Numbered from the stretch's first letter, positions 17,683-27,345 are shown. The stretch is DNA of 64,000 nt from Bacteroidota bacterium (GCA_013359235.1 JABWCE010000001.1:186001-250000), one strand, 5' to 3'. The notes: a model not told the origin generated them from the sequence alone. Program-made: numbers and translations.

Positions 17683-18721
17683 TAAACAAAAACATTTTGA
17701 CAAAAAACCAAAAATTGCCATAGTAGGACCATTATTAGGTATTCATAATGGAAAAGCTGTAAGCCAAGGAGAATTTTTAGGTATTAAACTAGAAGAAGAG
17801 GGTTATTCTGTACTATATATTTCAAGAAAAATAAAAAAAATTGCAAGATTAATAGACACAATTAAACAACTATTATTCAAAAAAAAGCAATACGATATAA
17901 TTATTCTACAAGGAATGGGGTGGCAGCATAAGTATATGGAGTTAATTACATATATTTTAAGTCGCATACTTAGAAAGAGGCTTATATATACTATGCATGG
18001 TGGAAGTTTACACAATGAGTATAAAAGCTCTATGATATATAAATTTTTGTTTAATCGCATAAAAACCATAACTGTGCCATCAGAATATTTTTTTGAATTA
18101 TTTAGAAAAAAAGGTATTAAAACAGAAATAATCTATAATCAAATAACCCTAAATAATTATATTTTTACTGAACGTTATCAAATAAACCCGTCATTATTAT
18201 GGATGCGTACGTTTCATATTGATTACAATCCATTAATGGCAATTAAGGTAGTTCAAGTATTAAAAGACGAATTCCCAAATATTAAATTATATATGGGAGG
18301 AGCTAATGGTAAATATTTTGATTTTATTAAAAATTATATAGAAAACCATCAGTTAGAAAACATTGTTCATTTAATTGGATATTTGGATGTTGATAAAAAA
18401 AATGAATATTCAAAAAAATGCGATTTTTATTTATGTACCAATACTTATGATAACACACCTGTTTCAATGATTGAAATGATGGCAATGGGGCTAATTATTA
18501 TAAGTACAAATGTAGGTGGTATTCCATACATGATTAAAAATAATGAGAATGGAATTTTAGTAAAAAATGATGACCATTTAGAAATGGCAGAGGCAATAAA
18601 AAAATTGCTTTATGATAATGAAACCTCAAAAGAAATAAGTAAAAATGCCCGAAAATCTATTGAGAAATTTGATTGGGAAAAATCAATTAAACATAAGTGG
18701 TTAACTATTTTAAATAATTAA
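17669..18721 (+). CDS. GT4-family glycosyltransferase
   Basis: GT4 protein of 350 residues: IAIVGPLLGIHNGKAVSQGE at the N-terminus, MHGGSLHNEY, LYMGGANG, HLIGYLD and a donor-site segment NTPVSMIEMMAMG near residues 262-275. The only start that keeps the first strand is TTG at 17669, which overlaps the preceding gene by 14 bases. Donor and acceptor unknown. Confidence 0.85.
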   Translation: MTHTDKQKHFDKKPKIAIVGPLLGIHNGKAVSQGEFLGIKLEEEGYSVLYISRKIKKIARLIDTIKQLLFKKKQYDIIILQGMGWQHKYMELITYILSRILRKRLIYTMHGGSLHNEYKSSMIYKFLFNRIKTITVPSEYFFELFRKKGIKTEIIYNQITLNNYIFTERYQINPSLLWMRTFHIDYNPLMAIKVVQVLKDEFPNIKLYMGGANGKYFDFIKNYIENHQLENIVHLIGYLDVDKKNEYSKKCDFYLCTNTYDNTPVSMIEMMAMGLIIISTNVGGIPYMIKNNENGILVKNDDHLEMAEAIKKLLYDNETSKEISKNARKSIEKFDWEKSIKHKWLTILNN

Positions 18722-18726
18722 AAAAA

Positions 18727-20592
18727 ATGTGTGGAATTTTCGGCTTTATTGGAAGCCAAAGTATTGACATAAAAAAATGTACCGACATAATATCACACAG
18801 AGGACCCGACTCTGAAGGTTTCTTAGCATGTAATTTAAAAGAAAATTGTAAGATATATAAAGGACAAGCTGCTATTGATTTTGGTAAAAGTGAAAATTAT
18901 AAACTTTTATTTGGTTTTAGAAGGCTCGCAATTATTGATTTGAGTGTAGATGCAAATCAACCTTTTATTGATGAAAGCAACAGTTATTCGATAGTATTTA
19001 ATGGCGAAATATATAACCACATTGAATTAAGAAAAGAACTTGAAGAGCATGGTCAATCATTTCAAACTCATTCTGATACAGAAGTATTGTTAAAATCATA
19101 CATATTTTGGGGAAAAGATTGTGTAAATAAATTTAATGGGATGTGGGCATTTTCAATTTTGGATTTAAATAAAAATATCATCTTTTGTTCAAGAGATAGG
19201 TTTGGGGTTAAACCTTTTTATTATTATAACCAAAATGACGAATTTGTTTTTTCATCAGAAATTAAACAATTATTTGAGGCAAATGTTCCTAAACAAATTA
19301 ATGAAAATATTATCCGTGACTTTTTACAAAAGAATATAATCAACCATAGTTATGAAACTTTTTTCAAAGATATATATCAACTTTTGCCTGGACATAACAT
19401 TATTATAGATATTTCAAATCAAAAAATTAAACCAGAAATTACAAGATTCTGGTATCTGAAAAGTAACATAAATATTGAAAAAATGACTTTTCAAAATGCT
19501 TGTGAAAAATTTAGAGAATTATTTATAAACTCTATCAAACTTAGATTCAGAAGTGATGTTCCAATCGGGTCATGTTTAAGCGGAGGATTAGATTCTTCAT
19601 CTATTGTATGTGTATCTGCAAAAGAGATGAATCAAAAAATTCATACTTTTTCAGCAATTTTTAAAAAGTATAAAAAATTTGATGAATCATTTTATATTGA
19701 ATTAATACGTAAAAAATATCCCATTGTGGATAGTCATTTTATTACATTTGATGAAGAATTGCTTATTAACGAATTAGACAAGGTAATTTGGCACCAAGAT
19801 GAACCTTTTGGTTCATTTAGTATTTTTGCTCAGTATTTTGTAATGCAGTTATCAAAAAAAGAGGGAGTTAAAGTACTATTAGATGGTCAAGGTGGCGATG
19901 AGATTCTGGCTGGATATAGAAAATATCATGCTTTTTATTTAAAAGAATTATTAAAACAAGGAAAATTATTAAAAGCAATTAAAATAATATTTCATTTATT
20001 AATTAATAAAGAATTTAATTTTTTTAATAAGAATGGAATTAAAAGATATTTAGGTTTAGATCAAAGTATAAATTACTTATCAAATAAATGTAAAAGTAAT
20101 CCTTTGAGTTCGTCTATAGGTATTGATAGTGTTAGTTCATTAAAATCGAAATCAAAAGATGATATTGAAATGTATTCATATCCACCATTACTAAGATATG
20201 AAGATAGAAATTCAATGTCATTTTCAATTGAAACACGTGTACCTTTTATGGATTATAATTTGGTCACATTTTTATTTTCTCTCCCTTCTGATTTTTTGAT
20301 AAATAAAGGATTTACAAAATATATTTTAAGAGAATCATTAAAAGATTATTTGCCACCAAAAATAAAAAATAGAAAAAGCAAATTAGGTTTTGCTACACCA
20401 CAAGATGAATGGTTGAATAATAAACTTTTCCCTATAATGAAAAATCATTTTTATAATATGAAAAATCCATATCTACTAAACTCAAAAATCTATAAAGACT
20501 TTTTAGTTTATCCAAAAAGTAAATTATCAAGTGATGACTTTGCTAGATTTTTTATTTTTGATAAATGGTACAAATTACATTTCTCAAATTAA
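18727..20592 (+). CDS. Asparagine synthase-like amidotransferase (AsnB/WbpS type)
   Basis: A two-domain glutamine-dependent amidotransferase of 621 residues. The N-terminal class II glutaminase starts with the nucleophile Cys2 (MCGIFGFIG) and keeps HRGPDSEG and FNGEIYNH. The synthetase domain has the PP-loop SGGLDSSSIV (residues about 285-294) and LLDGQGGDE. Housekeeping AsnB makes asparagine. In O-antigen loci, homologues such as WbpS are thought to amidate a hexuronic acid. Position inside this locus, with HexNAc-uronate genes at 1279 and 2567, favours the sugar-amidating role. Confidence 0.87.
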   Translation: MCGIFGFIGSQSIDIKKCTDIISHRGPDSEGFLACNLKENCKIYKGQAAIDFGKSENYKLLFGFRRLAIIDLSVDANQPFIDESNSYSIVFNGEIYNHIELRKELEEHGQSFQTHSDTEVLLKSYIFWGKDCVNKFNGMWAFSILDLNKNIIFCSRDRFGVKPFYYYNQNDEFVFSSEIKQLFEANVPKQINENIIRDFLQKNIINHSYETFFKDIYQLLPGHNIIIDISNQKIKPEITRFWYLKSNINIEKMTFQNACEKFRELFINSIKLRFRSDVPIGSCLSGGLDSSSIVCVSAKEMNQKIHTFSAIFKKYKKFDESFYIELIRKKYPIVDSHFITFDEELLINELDKVIWHQDEPFGSFSIFAQYFVMQLSKKEGVKVLLDGQGGDEILAGYRKYHAFYLKELLKQGKLLKAIKIIFHLLINKEFNFFNKNGIKRYLGLDQSINYLSNKCKSNPLSSSIGIDSVSSLKSKSKDDIEMYSYPPLLRYEDRNSMSFSIETRVPFMDYNLVTFLFSLPSDFLINKGFTKYILRESLKDYLPPKIKNRKSKLGFATPQDEWLNNKLFPIMKNHFYNMKNPYLLNSKIYKDFLVYPKSKLSSDDFARFFIFDKWYKLHFSN

Positions 20593-20637
20593 ACATTTGA
20601 ATAATTTAATTTTTATTCATAATTAAAATATATTAAG

Positions 20638-21846
20638 TTGACTTCAAAAGCCATTTGGGTTATAAACCAATTTGCAGGTCATACAAATAGTGGCTGGGGT
20701 GAAAGACATTTTCTATTTAGTAAATACTGGATTGAAAACGGTTTTGATGTAACAATAATTTCAGGAAGTTTTAATCATGTATTTAAAAATTATCCTCATG
20801 CACCTTTTAAATATAACTACGAAATAATTGAAAAAAGGAAATTTTGTTGGGTAAAAGTACCTAAATATAAGGCTGAAAGTGCAAAACGATTTTGGAGTAT
20901 GTTGGTTTTTGCTTTCAGATGTATCGGGCTTAAAAAAAATGAACTTGGTAAGCCTGATGTCATAATAGTTTCATCAATGCCAATATTTCCTATTTTAAGT
21001 GCTTTAATACTTAAAATAAAGTATAAAAAAGTTAAAATTCTTTTTGAAATTAGAGATTTATGGCCCGAAAGCCTTATTCAAATTAAGGAAATAAGCAAAA
21101 TCCATCCTTTGGTTTTGTTTTTTAGATTATTTGAATGGATTGGTTATAAATATAGTGACAGAATTATCACTTTATTACCAAACTCTATTGAATATTTTAA
21201 AAAATTCAATATAAAATCAAATAAAATTTCAATCATACCCAATGGTATTGACATAAATTTAAAAAACGAAGAACTTAATAAAGAATTAGTTAATAAATTA
21301 ACGAATCAAAAATTTAAAATAATTTATACAGGAACAATTGGATATCCAAATTGCATTGAACTGCTTGTAAAAAGTGCTGAATTATTAAAAAATAATACAG
21401 ATATACACTTTTATATTGTTGGTGATGGGCATCAAAAAGAAAACTGTATAAAATTAGCAAAAGATTTGACTAACATAACGTTTATAGATAAAGTTCCAAA
21501 ATCTTATGTTCAATCCATTTTGAAATTTGCTGATGTTTGCTTTATTGGTTGGCGTGAATTAGGTTTATACAAACACGGAGTATCAGCCAATAAATATTTT
21601 GATTATATGCTTGCTGCTAAGCCAATTTTAGATTCAAATAATTTAATAAAAGACCCTGTTGAATTATCCGGCTGTGGTTTAATTGTAAAACCTGATTCGG
21701 CAGAGGCTATTGCAAATGGCATCATTGAATTGTATTCTTTAGGCGATGAAAAATTAAAAGAGATGGGGCAAAAGGGACGAGAATTTGTATCAAAAAATCA
21801 CAATATAAAACACCTTGCATCCTTATATAGTGAGCTTTTCGGATAA
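20638..21846 (+). CDS. GT4-family glycosyltransferase (WbuB/FnlB-associated type)
   Basis: 402-residue GT4 protein resembling the WbuB group: WVINQFAGHTNSGWGERH, an FEIRDLWPES segment, PNGIDI, YTGTIGYPN, FYIVGDG, IDKVPK and a donor-site region with GVSANKYFDYMLAAKP. WbuB-type enzymes transfer N-acetyl-fucosamine or related sugars, but that specificity cannot be assigned here. The start is TTG at 20638; no ATG is available near it. The end overlaps the next coding frame. Confidence 0.85.
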   Translation: MTSKAIWVINQFAGHTNSGWGERHFLFSKYWIENGFDVTIISGSFNHVFKNYPHAPFKYNYEIIEKRKFCWVKVPKYKAESAKRFWSMLVFAFRCIGLKKNELGKPDVIIVSSMPIFPILSALILKIKYKKVKILFEIRDLWPESLIQIKEISKIHPLVLFFRLFEWIGYKYSDRIITLLPNSIEYFKKFNIKSNKISIIPNGIDINLKNEELNKELVNKLTNQKFKIIYTGTIGYPNCIELLVKSAELLKNNTDIHFYIVGDGHQKENCIKLAKDLTNITFIDKVPKSYVQSILKFADVCFIGWRELGLYKHGVSANKYFDYMLAAKPILDSNNLIKDPVELSGCGLIVKPDSAEAIANGIIELYSLGDEKLKEMGQKGREFVSKNHNIKHLASLYSELFG

Positions 21847-22753
21847 ATACACACTTCTTACCGGTTCTTCAGGCTTTTTAGGAACACATATTAAAAGTTA
21901 TCTTTCGCAAAATGGTTTTAATGTACTATCTCTTGGGAGAAAAAATGCCGACATTCCTTCTGATATAAGTCATGAAATCCCCACAATCCCTCAAAACACA
22001 CAATATTTAATTCATGCTGCGGGCAAAGCACACTCCATACCCAAAACCCCGAAAGAAGTTTCGGATTTTTATCAGGTAAATCATCAAGGCACTTTAAATA
22101 TTTTAAATGCTATTGAAAAATGTGAGGTAGGAATTAAATGCTTTATTTTCATAAGTTCTGTATCCGTTTATGGCTTGGATAGTGGGGAAGAAATTGATGA
22201 AAACTATCCATTAAAAGCAACCGACCCTTATGGCAAAAGCAAAATTTTAGCCGAAAACGCAATTATTGAATATTGCGATAAAAGAAATATAAACTATCTG
22301 ATATTAAGATTACCATTGATTGCAGGCAGCAATCCCCCGGGCAATCTTGGTGCCATGATAAAAGCCATTAAAAAAGGTTGGTATTTGTCAATAGGTAATG
22401 CAAGTGCTAAAAAATCGATGGTATTGGCAGATGATGTAGCCAACCTTATTTCTCAAAATTTAAATAAAAAGGGAATTTACAACTTAACCGATGGGTATCA
22501 CCCCACATTCAAAGAACTTGAAGCAACAATTTCAAATTCATTGAATAAAAAGAAGCCATTTGCTATACCCCAATCAATAGCCATAATGTTAGCCCAAGCA
22601 GGTGATTTGCTTGGAAACAAAAGCCCTTTTAATTCAATTAAGTTAAAAAAAATACAATCAACCCTTACTTTTTCTGATAAAAAAGCCCAAACTGAACTCA
22701 ATTGGAAACCCAATAAAGTATTAGATTACTTAGATAAGATTGTAGTTCATTAA
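21830..22753 (+). CDS. NAD-dependent epimerase/dehydratase (extended SDR)
   Basis: An extended SDR of about 307 residues with LTGSSGFLGTH as the dinucleotide-binding motif, ISSVSVYG and YGKSK as the YxxxK catalytic pair. The later segment LRLPLIAGSNPPGNL is typical of UDP-GlcNAc/UDP-glucose 4-epimerase relatives found next to initiating transferases. No ATG is available: GTG at 21830 (used here) or TTG at 21815 are candidates, both overlapping the preceding transferase gene. The 3' end carries a sequence repeated 3.3 kb downstream after the neu cassette. Confidence 0.75.
   Translation: MSFSDKYTLLTGSSGFLGTHIKSYLSQNGFNVLSLGRKNADIPSDISHEIPTIPQNTQYLIHAAGKAHSIPKTPKEVSDFYQVNHQGTLNILNAIEKCEVGIKCFIFISSVSVYGLDSGEEIDENYPLKATDPYGKSKILAENAIIEYCDKRNINYLILRLPLIAGSNPPGNLGAMIKAIKKGWYLSIGNASAKKSMVLADDVANLISQNLNKKGIYNLTDGYHPTFKELEATISNSLNKKKPFAIPQSIAIMLAQAGDLLGNKSPFNSIKLKKIQSTLTFSDKKAQTELNWKPNKVLDYLDKIVVH
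22696..22722 (+). repeat. Direct repeat copy 1 (in epimerase 3' end)
   Basis: 27 bases, 24 of which match 26050-26076, including a 15-base identical run (ACTCAATTGGAAACC). In this copy the bases encode the Leu-Asn-Trp-Lys-Pro tail of the epimerase. With its partner it brackets the neu cassette. Confidence 0.8.
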
Positions 22754-22927
22754 ACTTGACTCTAAATCCCAAAAAACACTTGTTGACTTTCTTTACTTAC
22801 GAAAAAGTAACTATTTTAAAAGTGAAACTACCAAAAATTGAGTATTAAAGTTTGTAATAATTTTAAAATTAAAAATTTAATAAATGAAAATCCATTTGTT
22901 AGAATAAATTATATTAAATGAAAATTT
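22754..22927. other. Intergenic stretch before the neu cassette
   Basis: AT-rich non-coding DNA between the epimerase and the neuB fragment. Apart from a weak TTACTT/AAGTAA inverted repeat I see no conserved gene, RNA or clear promoter here. The gap to the next intact gene is 305 bases, of which the right 131 bases are the neuB fragment annotated separately. Confidence 0.6.
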
Positions 22928-23062
22928 ATGAAATTAAATAACCTCTTCACCATCGCAGAAATAGGACAAGCACACGAAGGCAGTTTAGGAATGTTGTATT
23001 CCTATATTGATGCTTTGGCACAAACAGGAGTGGGTGAATTAGCACATTTAAAAACTTTATGA
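22928..23062 (+). pseudogene. NeuB-family N-terminal fragment
   Basis: A 44-codon reading frame from ATG to TGA. It reads IAEIGQAHEGSLGM followed by YIDALAQTGV, which is the first strand and helix of NeuB-type sialic/legionaminic acid synthases. After TGV the family continues with a lysine-bearing strand, but here it departs and stops after 13 more residues. The stop overlaps the neuA start as ATGA. The fragment differs from the intact neuB at 23735, so it is a remnant of a second paralogue rather than a duplicate end. Confidence 0.75.
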
Positions 23063-23730
23063 AGTTAAAAACTATTGCAATAATACCAGCAAGAGGTGGT
23101 TCTAAAAGATTACCACATAAGAATATAAAGCTATTGGGTGAAAAACCATTAATATTGCATAGTATACAATATGCAAAGCGCCATAATTTTATAGATGAGG
23201 TTTATGTATCTACAGATTGCACAGATATTATGAAAGTTGCAATTGAAAATGGAGCGCAAGTTATAGAAAGACCCCATGAATTGGCAGGTGATTATGAACC
23301 AACAATAAGCGCAATCAAACATGCAATTCTTTCCATTCCAAGCCCAATAGAAAATGTGATAATTTTGCAAGCTACCAATCCTTTAAGACCCAAAGAACTT
23401 CTAAACGATGTTTTTAAATGTTACACGCAACACGCTTTGTCATCTTTATTTACAGTAACTGAAAACACAAAAAAGTTTGGAAAAATTCAACAGAATAAAT
23501 TCATTCCCTATAATTATTCACCCGGACAACGGAGTCAAGATTTAGAAAAGCTCTATTATGAAAACGGTTTAATTTATATTACCAAAGCAAAGAGTATAAT
23601 GGAGGGCTATATTATGACCCCTGATGCACTACCATATATTGTGAATCACATTTTTGCAAATGTGGATATAGATACAATTGAAGATTTTGATTATGCTGAA
23701 TATTTAATAAAAAATCACGAAGAAAAATAA
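23059..23730 (+). CDS. neuA: CMP-N-acetylneuraminate (acylneuraminate) cytidylyltransferase
   Basis: Activates a nonulosonic acid with CTP to give the CMP-sugar. The 223 residues begin with the CTP-binding pattern [15 protein letters not shown] (residues 8-22), then [15 protein letters not shown] and the metal-binding [14 protein letters not shown] near the end. The start ATG overlaps the stop of the neuB fragment. It is first of the neuA-neuB-neuC trio, which together suffices to make CMP-sialic acid from UDP-GlcNAc. Confidence 0.9.
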   Translation: MKLKTIAIIPARGGSKRLPHKNIKLLGEKPLILHSIQYAKRHNFIDEVYVSTDCTDIMKVAIENGAQVIERPHELAGDYEPTISAIKHAILSIPSPIENVIILQATNPLRPKELLNDVFKCYTQHALSSLFTVTENTKKFGKIQQNKFIPYNYSPGQRSQDLEKLYYENGLIYITKAKSIMEGYIMTPDALPYIVNHIFANVDIDTIEDFDYAEYLIKNHEEK

Positions 23731-23734
23731 GATT

Positions 23735-24778
23735 ATGAATAATCCTTTCATTGAAATTGCAGGAAGAAAAATAGGTCAGGATTTTCCACCTTTAGTAATT
23801 GCCGAAATAGGTATTAATCATGAAGGCTCCTTACAAGTAGCAAAAGAAATGGTTGATGCGGCACATAGGGCTGGTGTTGAAGTCGTAAAACACCAAACCC
23901 ATATTGTTGCTGACGAAATGAGTGGTGCTGCAAAAAAAGTAATCCCAGGTAATGCTAATGTTTCCATTTATGAAATAATGGAACGATGTGCTTTAAATGA
24001 AGATGAAGAATTAGAGCTAAAAAAGTATGTAGAAGCTAAAGGAATGCTATTTATTTCAACACCTTTTTCGCGAGCAGCCGCAGATAGATTGAAAAAATTT
24101 GATATTCCTGCCTATAAAATAGGCTCTGGTGAATGTAACAATTACCCTTTGTTAGAACATATTGCATCATTCGGTAAACCAGTTATTTTAAGTACAGGAA
24201 TGAACACCATTGAAAGTATACAAAAAGCCGTAGCTATTTTTGACAAACACAATGTTCCGGTTGCACTTTTACATACAACAAATTTATATCCTACGCCTGT
24301 TCATTTAGTGCGTTATGGAGCGATGATAGAAATGCATCAAGCATTTCCAGATAAAGTATTTGGATTGTCTGACCATACATTAAACAATAATGCATGTTTG
24401 GGAGCTGTAGCACTAGGTGCTTCTATTTTAGAACGCCATTTTACAGATAATATGGAAAGAAAAGGTCCAGACATTATTTGTAGTATGGACGAATCTGCTT
24501 GTAAAGATTTAATCATAGCAAGCAAAGAAATTGCTCAAATGAGAGGAGGAACAAAAAAACCTGCAAAAGAAGAGCAAGTTACGATAGATTTTGCTTTTGC
24601 AACAGTATGCACCATTAAAAACATCAAAAAAGGAGACTTGTTAACAAAAGAAAATATATGGGTAAAAAGACCAGGAACAGGCGAAATATTAGCAGAACAT
24701 TTTAATGCTATACTTGGTAAAAAAGCTACAAGGGATATTTTAATTGATGAGCAACTATCGTTTAATGATTTTTGTTAA
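23735..24778 (+). CDS. neuB: N-acetylneuraminate synthase (sialic acid synthase)
   Basis: Condenses N-acetylmannosamine with phosphoenolpyruvate. The TIM-barrel domain holds [35 protein letters not shown] and [19 protein letters not shown]. The C-terminal antifreeze-like SAF domain (residues about 285-347) carries VKRPGTG. Length (347) is typical. It lies five bases after neuA and abuts neuC. A legionaminic or other nonulosonic acid substrate cannot be excluded, but with the neighbouring NeuC-type hydrolysing epimerase sialic acid is the best reading. Confidence 0.9.
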   Translation: MNNPFIEIAGRKIGQDFPPLVIAEIGINHEGSLQVAKEMVDAAHRAGVEVVKHQTHIVADEMSGAAKKVIPGNANVSIYEIMERCALNEDEELELKKYVEAKGMLFISTPFSRAAADRLKKFDIPAYKIGSGECNNYPLLEHIASFGKPVILSTGMNTIESIQKAVAIFDKHNVPVALLHTTNLYPTPVHLVRYGAMIEMHQAFPDKVFGLSDHTLNNNACLGAVALGASILERHFTDNMERKGPDIICSMDESACKDLIIASKEIAQMRGGTKKPAKEEQVTIDFAFATVCTIKNIKKGDLLTKENIWVKRPGTGEILAEHFNAILGKKATRDILIDEQLSFNDFC

Positions 24779-25906
24779 ATGAAAAAGATAGTCTTTTTAA
24801 CAGGTACTCGAGCAGATTTTGGTAAAATAAAATCGCTAATTCAAATACTTGAATCCAATAATAAATTTGAGGTTTTTCTTTTTGTTACTGGAATGCATCT
24901 TCAAAAAGAATATGGCTATACACTTATTGAAGTGCAAAGATGTAATTTTAAAAACATACATACCTTTCAAAACCACACCAGTGAAACTACAATGGACTTA
25001 ACACTGGCAAAAACAATCAATGGTTTTTCAAAATATATAAAAGAAATTGAACCTGATATGATTATTGTTCATGGCGATAGGGTTGAAGCATTGGCAGGAG
25101 CAATAGTTGGGTCGCTTAATAATATTTTAGTAGCACATATAGAAGGTGGAGAATTGTCGGGGACGATTGATGAGTTAATTCGGCATTCCATTAGTAAGCT
25201 AAGTCATATCCATTTTGTAGCCAATAAAACTGCAAAAAAGAGATTGCTCCAAATGGGTGAGTTAGAAAAATCTGTTTACATAATTGGTTCGCCAGACTTA
25301 GACATTATGTTTTCTGAAAACTTGCCCAATCTATCTGAAGTAAAAGCGTATTATCAAATACCTTTTAATGAATATGCAATTGTTATGTTTCATCCAGTAA
25401 CAACAGAAATAGACGATATGGATAACTATGCAAGCAATTTCGTAAACTCATTATTAGCTGTAAATCATAATTTTGTAGTTATTTATCCAAATAATGATTT
25501 GGGAAGTAAAATAATATTAAAACATTACCGTCAGCTTAATAATAATTCACGATTTAAAATTTTTCCTTCTTTAAAGTTTGAATATTTTTTGACCTTGCTT
25601 AAAAAAGCATCATTTCTAATAGGAAATAGTAGTGCTGGTGTAAGAGAAGCCCCTTATTATAACTTGCCCTCAATAAATATTGGGACAAGGCAAAATAACA
25701 GAGTAACACATACAAGTATCATAAATGTAAGTTATGATACAGATGAAATAACGAATGCTATAACAAAATTAAATACCAATTTCCAACCAGAAAATAAAAA
25801 ATTTTCCGATTTTGGTAATGGTAACAGTGCTGAACTATTTTTAGATTCATTACAAGAAGAAAATATTTGGCAGTTAAATCATCAAAAACAATTTAAGGAT
25901 TTTTAA
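24779..25906 (+). CDS. neuC: UDP-N-acetylglucosamine 2-epimerase (hydrolysing)
   Basis: Converts UDP-GlcNAc to ManNAc and UDP, the first step toward sialic acid. The 375-residue protein has TGTRADFGKIKSLI at the N-terminus, VHGDRVEALAGA, the substrate-site HIEGGELSGTIDELIRHSIS, FHPVTTE and IGNSSAGVREAP. These fit the NeuC branch rather than non-hydrolysing WecB. It starts at the base after the neuB stop, so the cassette is a tight transcription unit. Confidence 0.88.
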   Translation: MKKIVFLTGTRADFGKIKSLIQILESNNKFEVFLFVTGMHLQKEYGYTLIEVQRCNFKNIHTFQNHTSETTMDLTLAKTINGFSKYIKEIEPDMIIVHGDRVEALAGAIVGSLNNILVAHIEGGELSGTIDELIRHSISKLSHIHFVANKTAKKRLLQMGELEKSVYIIGSPDLDIMFSENLPNLSEVKAYYQIPFNEYAIVMFHPVTTEIDDMDNYASNFVNSLLAVNHNFVVIYPNNDLGSKIILKHYRQLNNNSRFKIFPSLKFEYFLTLLKKASFLIGNSSAGVREAPYYNLPSINIGTRQNNRVTHTSIINVSYDTDEITNAITKLNTNFQPENKKFSDFGNGNSAELFLDSLQEENIWQLNHQKQFKDF

Positions 25907-25960
25907 TGGTCTGAATTTTTTATAGGAAAATTTTATTTGATGATATATAAAACTTGCATT

Positions 25961-25985
25961 CCTTTTATTTCATTGAATAAAAAGG
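25961..25985. terminator. Possible hairpin after neuC
   Basis: CCTTTTATT and AATAAAAAGG face each other around a six-base loop, with one bulged A. No clear T-run follows on the plus strand, so termination is only possible, not shown. Confidence 0.3.
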
Positions 25986-26041
25986 ACATATAATAACACA
26001 AAAAATAAACAACTATAAAATATTGATAATGGTATTAATGA

Positions 26042-26095
26042 AATGATTTACTCAATTGGAAACCATCTAAAGTATTGAGTTTCTACATTAAATAG
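26042..26095 (+). pseudogene. 3' remnant of an epimerase gene
   Basis: A short frame ending in TAG at 26093 reads LLNWKPSKVLSFYIK, matching the ELNWKPNKVLDYL tail of the epimerase at 21830-22753. An in-frame TGA lies just upstream, so only the last ~17 codons remain. It looks like the stump of an epimerase gene left when the neu cassette was inserted or exchanged. Confidence 0.6.
26050..26076 (+). repeat. Direct repeat copy 2 (after neu cassette)
   Basis: Partner of 22696-22722: 24 of 27 bases match, in the same orientation, with a 15-base identical run. The span between copies contains the neuB fragment and the intact neuA, neuB and neuC genes. Confidence 0.8.
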
Positions 26096-26106
26096 AAAAG
26101 TTTAGA

Positions 26107-27345
26107 ATGAAAATTGATTATGTTTTAAGTTCATATCCTTCAAAACCAACTATTTTTGTTTATCGGGAAATAAAAGAATTGATTAGAAATGGGCATGATG
26201 TTAGAATTATAAGTTTATTACCAAAAGTTTTTGTTTCAAATAAAAAGAAATATGAAGTAATTGATAATATTGATGTTTTGTACCCATCTTCTAATCCTTT
26301 ATCATACTTGGTAAGTACTCTTTATTGTATTTTTACCGGGAAATCTGTAATTTTTTCAAAAGAACATTTTAGTGAAACTTTTTATCTTTTAAATAAAAAA
26401 AATATCTTTAAACTCATTTATTGTACTTTTTTAATTGACAATTTGATTTTTAAAATAAATTTAAATAAAATTTCAATAAAACACATTCATTCTCATCATC
26501 TTTTCTTTACAACCTATATAGCATATCAAATTTCTAAAAAAATAAACGCTCCATTTAGTACAACTCTATACACTTTATCATACTTTTATCCTAAGAATAT
26601 ATTAAAAGCTATTTTAAAAAAAAACATCTTTATAAGAACAACTACTTCTGAATTAGCACCATTTTATAACGGAATTATTCAAGATAGAAGTAAATTTCAC
26701 CATATATCAAACGGAATTCATTCTAAGGAATTTACTTTTAACCCAAGCTATAAAATTGGTGAAATTTTGAAAATAATTGCTGTTGGCTCATTATTAGATA
26801 AAAAAGGGTTTGATACCTTAATTTTTTCATGTTTAACATTAAAAGAATATGGATTAAATTTTGATTGTAAAATTATTGGTGATGGACCTGAAAAAAAATT
26901 CCTAAACAAATTAATTAAATCTTTAAATCTCGAAAAATACATTAAAATTTATACATGGATTGATAATTCTTTAGTTTTAAAAAAAATTTCAGATTCCGAT
27001 ATTTTAGTTATGCCTTGCAGGTTACCTAAAAAATCAACTCGCGATGGATTACCTAATGTGATAATAGAAGCAATGGCATCGGGTACTATAGTAATAGGTT
27101 CAAGATTTGCCGGTATCCCGGATATTATAAAACATAAAGAAACAGGACTACTAATATCTCCCGAAAACGCAGATGAGATAACCAATGCAATAATTGAAAT
27201 TTATTTTGATAATACATTAAGAGAATATTTAATAAATAATGCTTTAAATAAAATAAAAACTGAATATTCGCTTGAACCTAATATTTTCAAACTTCAACAA
27301 CTTTTCTTATCATCGGATTTTTTAGAAAAAAATGATGAACTTTAA
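26107..27345 (+). CDS. GT4-family glycosyltransferase (WcaL-like)
   Basis: 412-residue GT4 enzyme resembling colanic-acid WcaL/AmsK-type transferases: LSSYPSKPTIFVYREIKEL at the N-terminus, IHSHH, a SNGIHSKEF linker, IAVGSLLDKKGFDTLI, CKIIGDGPEK and the donor motif DGLPNVIIEAMASGT (residues about 314-328). It is the first intact gene after the neu cassette and overlaps the next by 14 bases. Donor unknown. Confidence 0.88.
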   Translation: MKIDYVLSSYPSKPTIFVYREIKELIRNGHDVRIISLLPKVFVSNKKKYEVIDNIDVLYPSSNPLSYLVSTLYCIFTGKSVIFSKEHFSETFYLLNKKNIFKLIYCTFLIDNLIFKINLNKISIKHIHSHHLFFTTYIAYQISKKINAPFSTTLYTLSYFYPKNILKAILKKNIFIRTTTSELAPFYNGIIQDRSKFHHISNGIHSKEFTFNPSYKIGEILKIIAVGSLLDKKGFDTLIFSCLTLKEYGLNFDCKIIGDGPEKKFLNKLIKSLNLEKYIKIYTWIDNSLVLKKISDSDILVMPCRLPKKSTRDGLPNVIIEAMASGTIVIGSRFAGIPDIIKHKETGLLISPENADEITNAIIEIYFDNTLREYLINNALNKIKTEYSLEPNIFKLQQLFLSSDFLEKNDEL

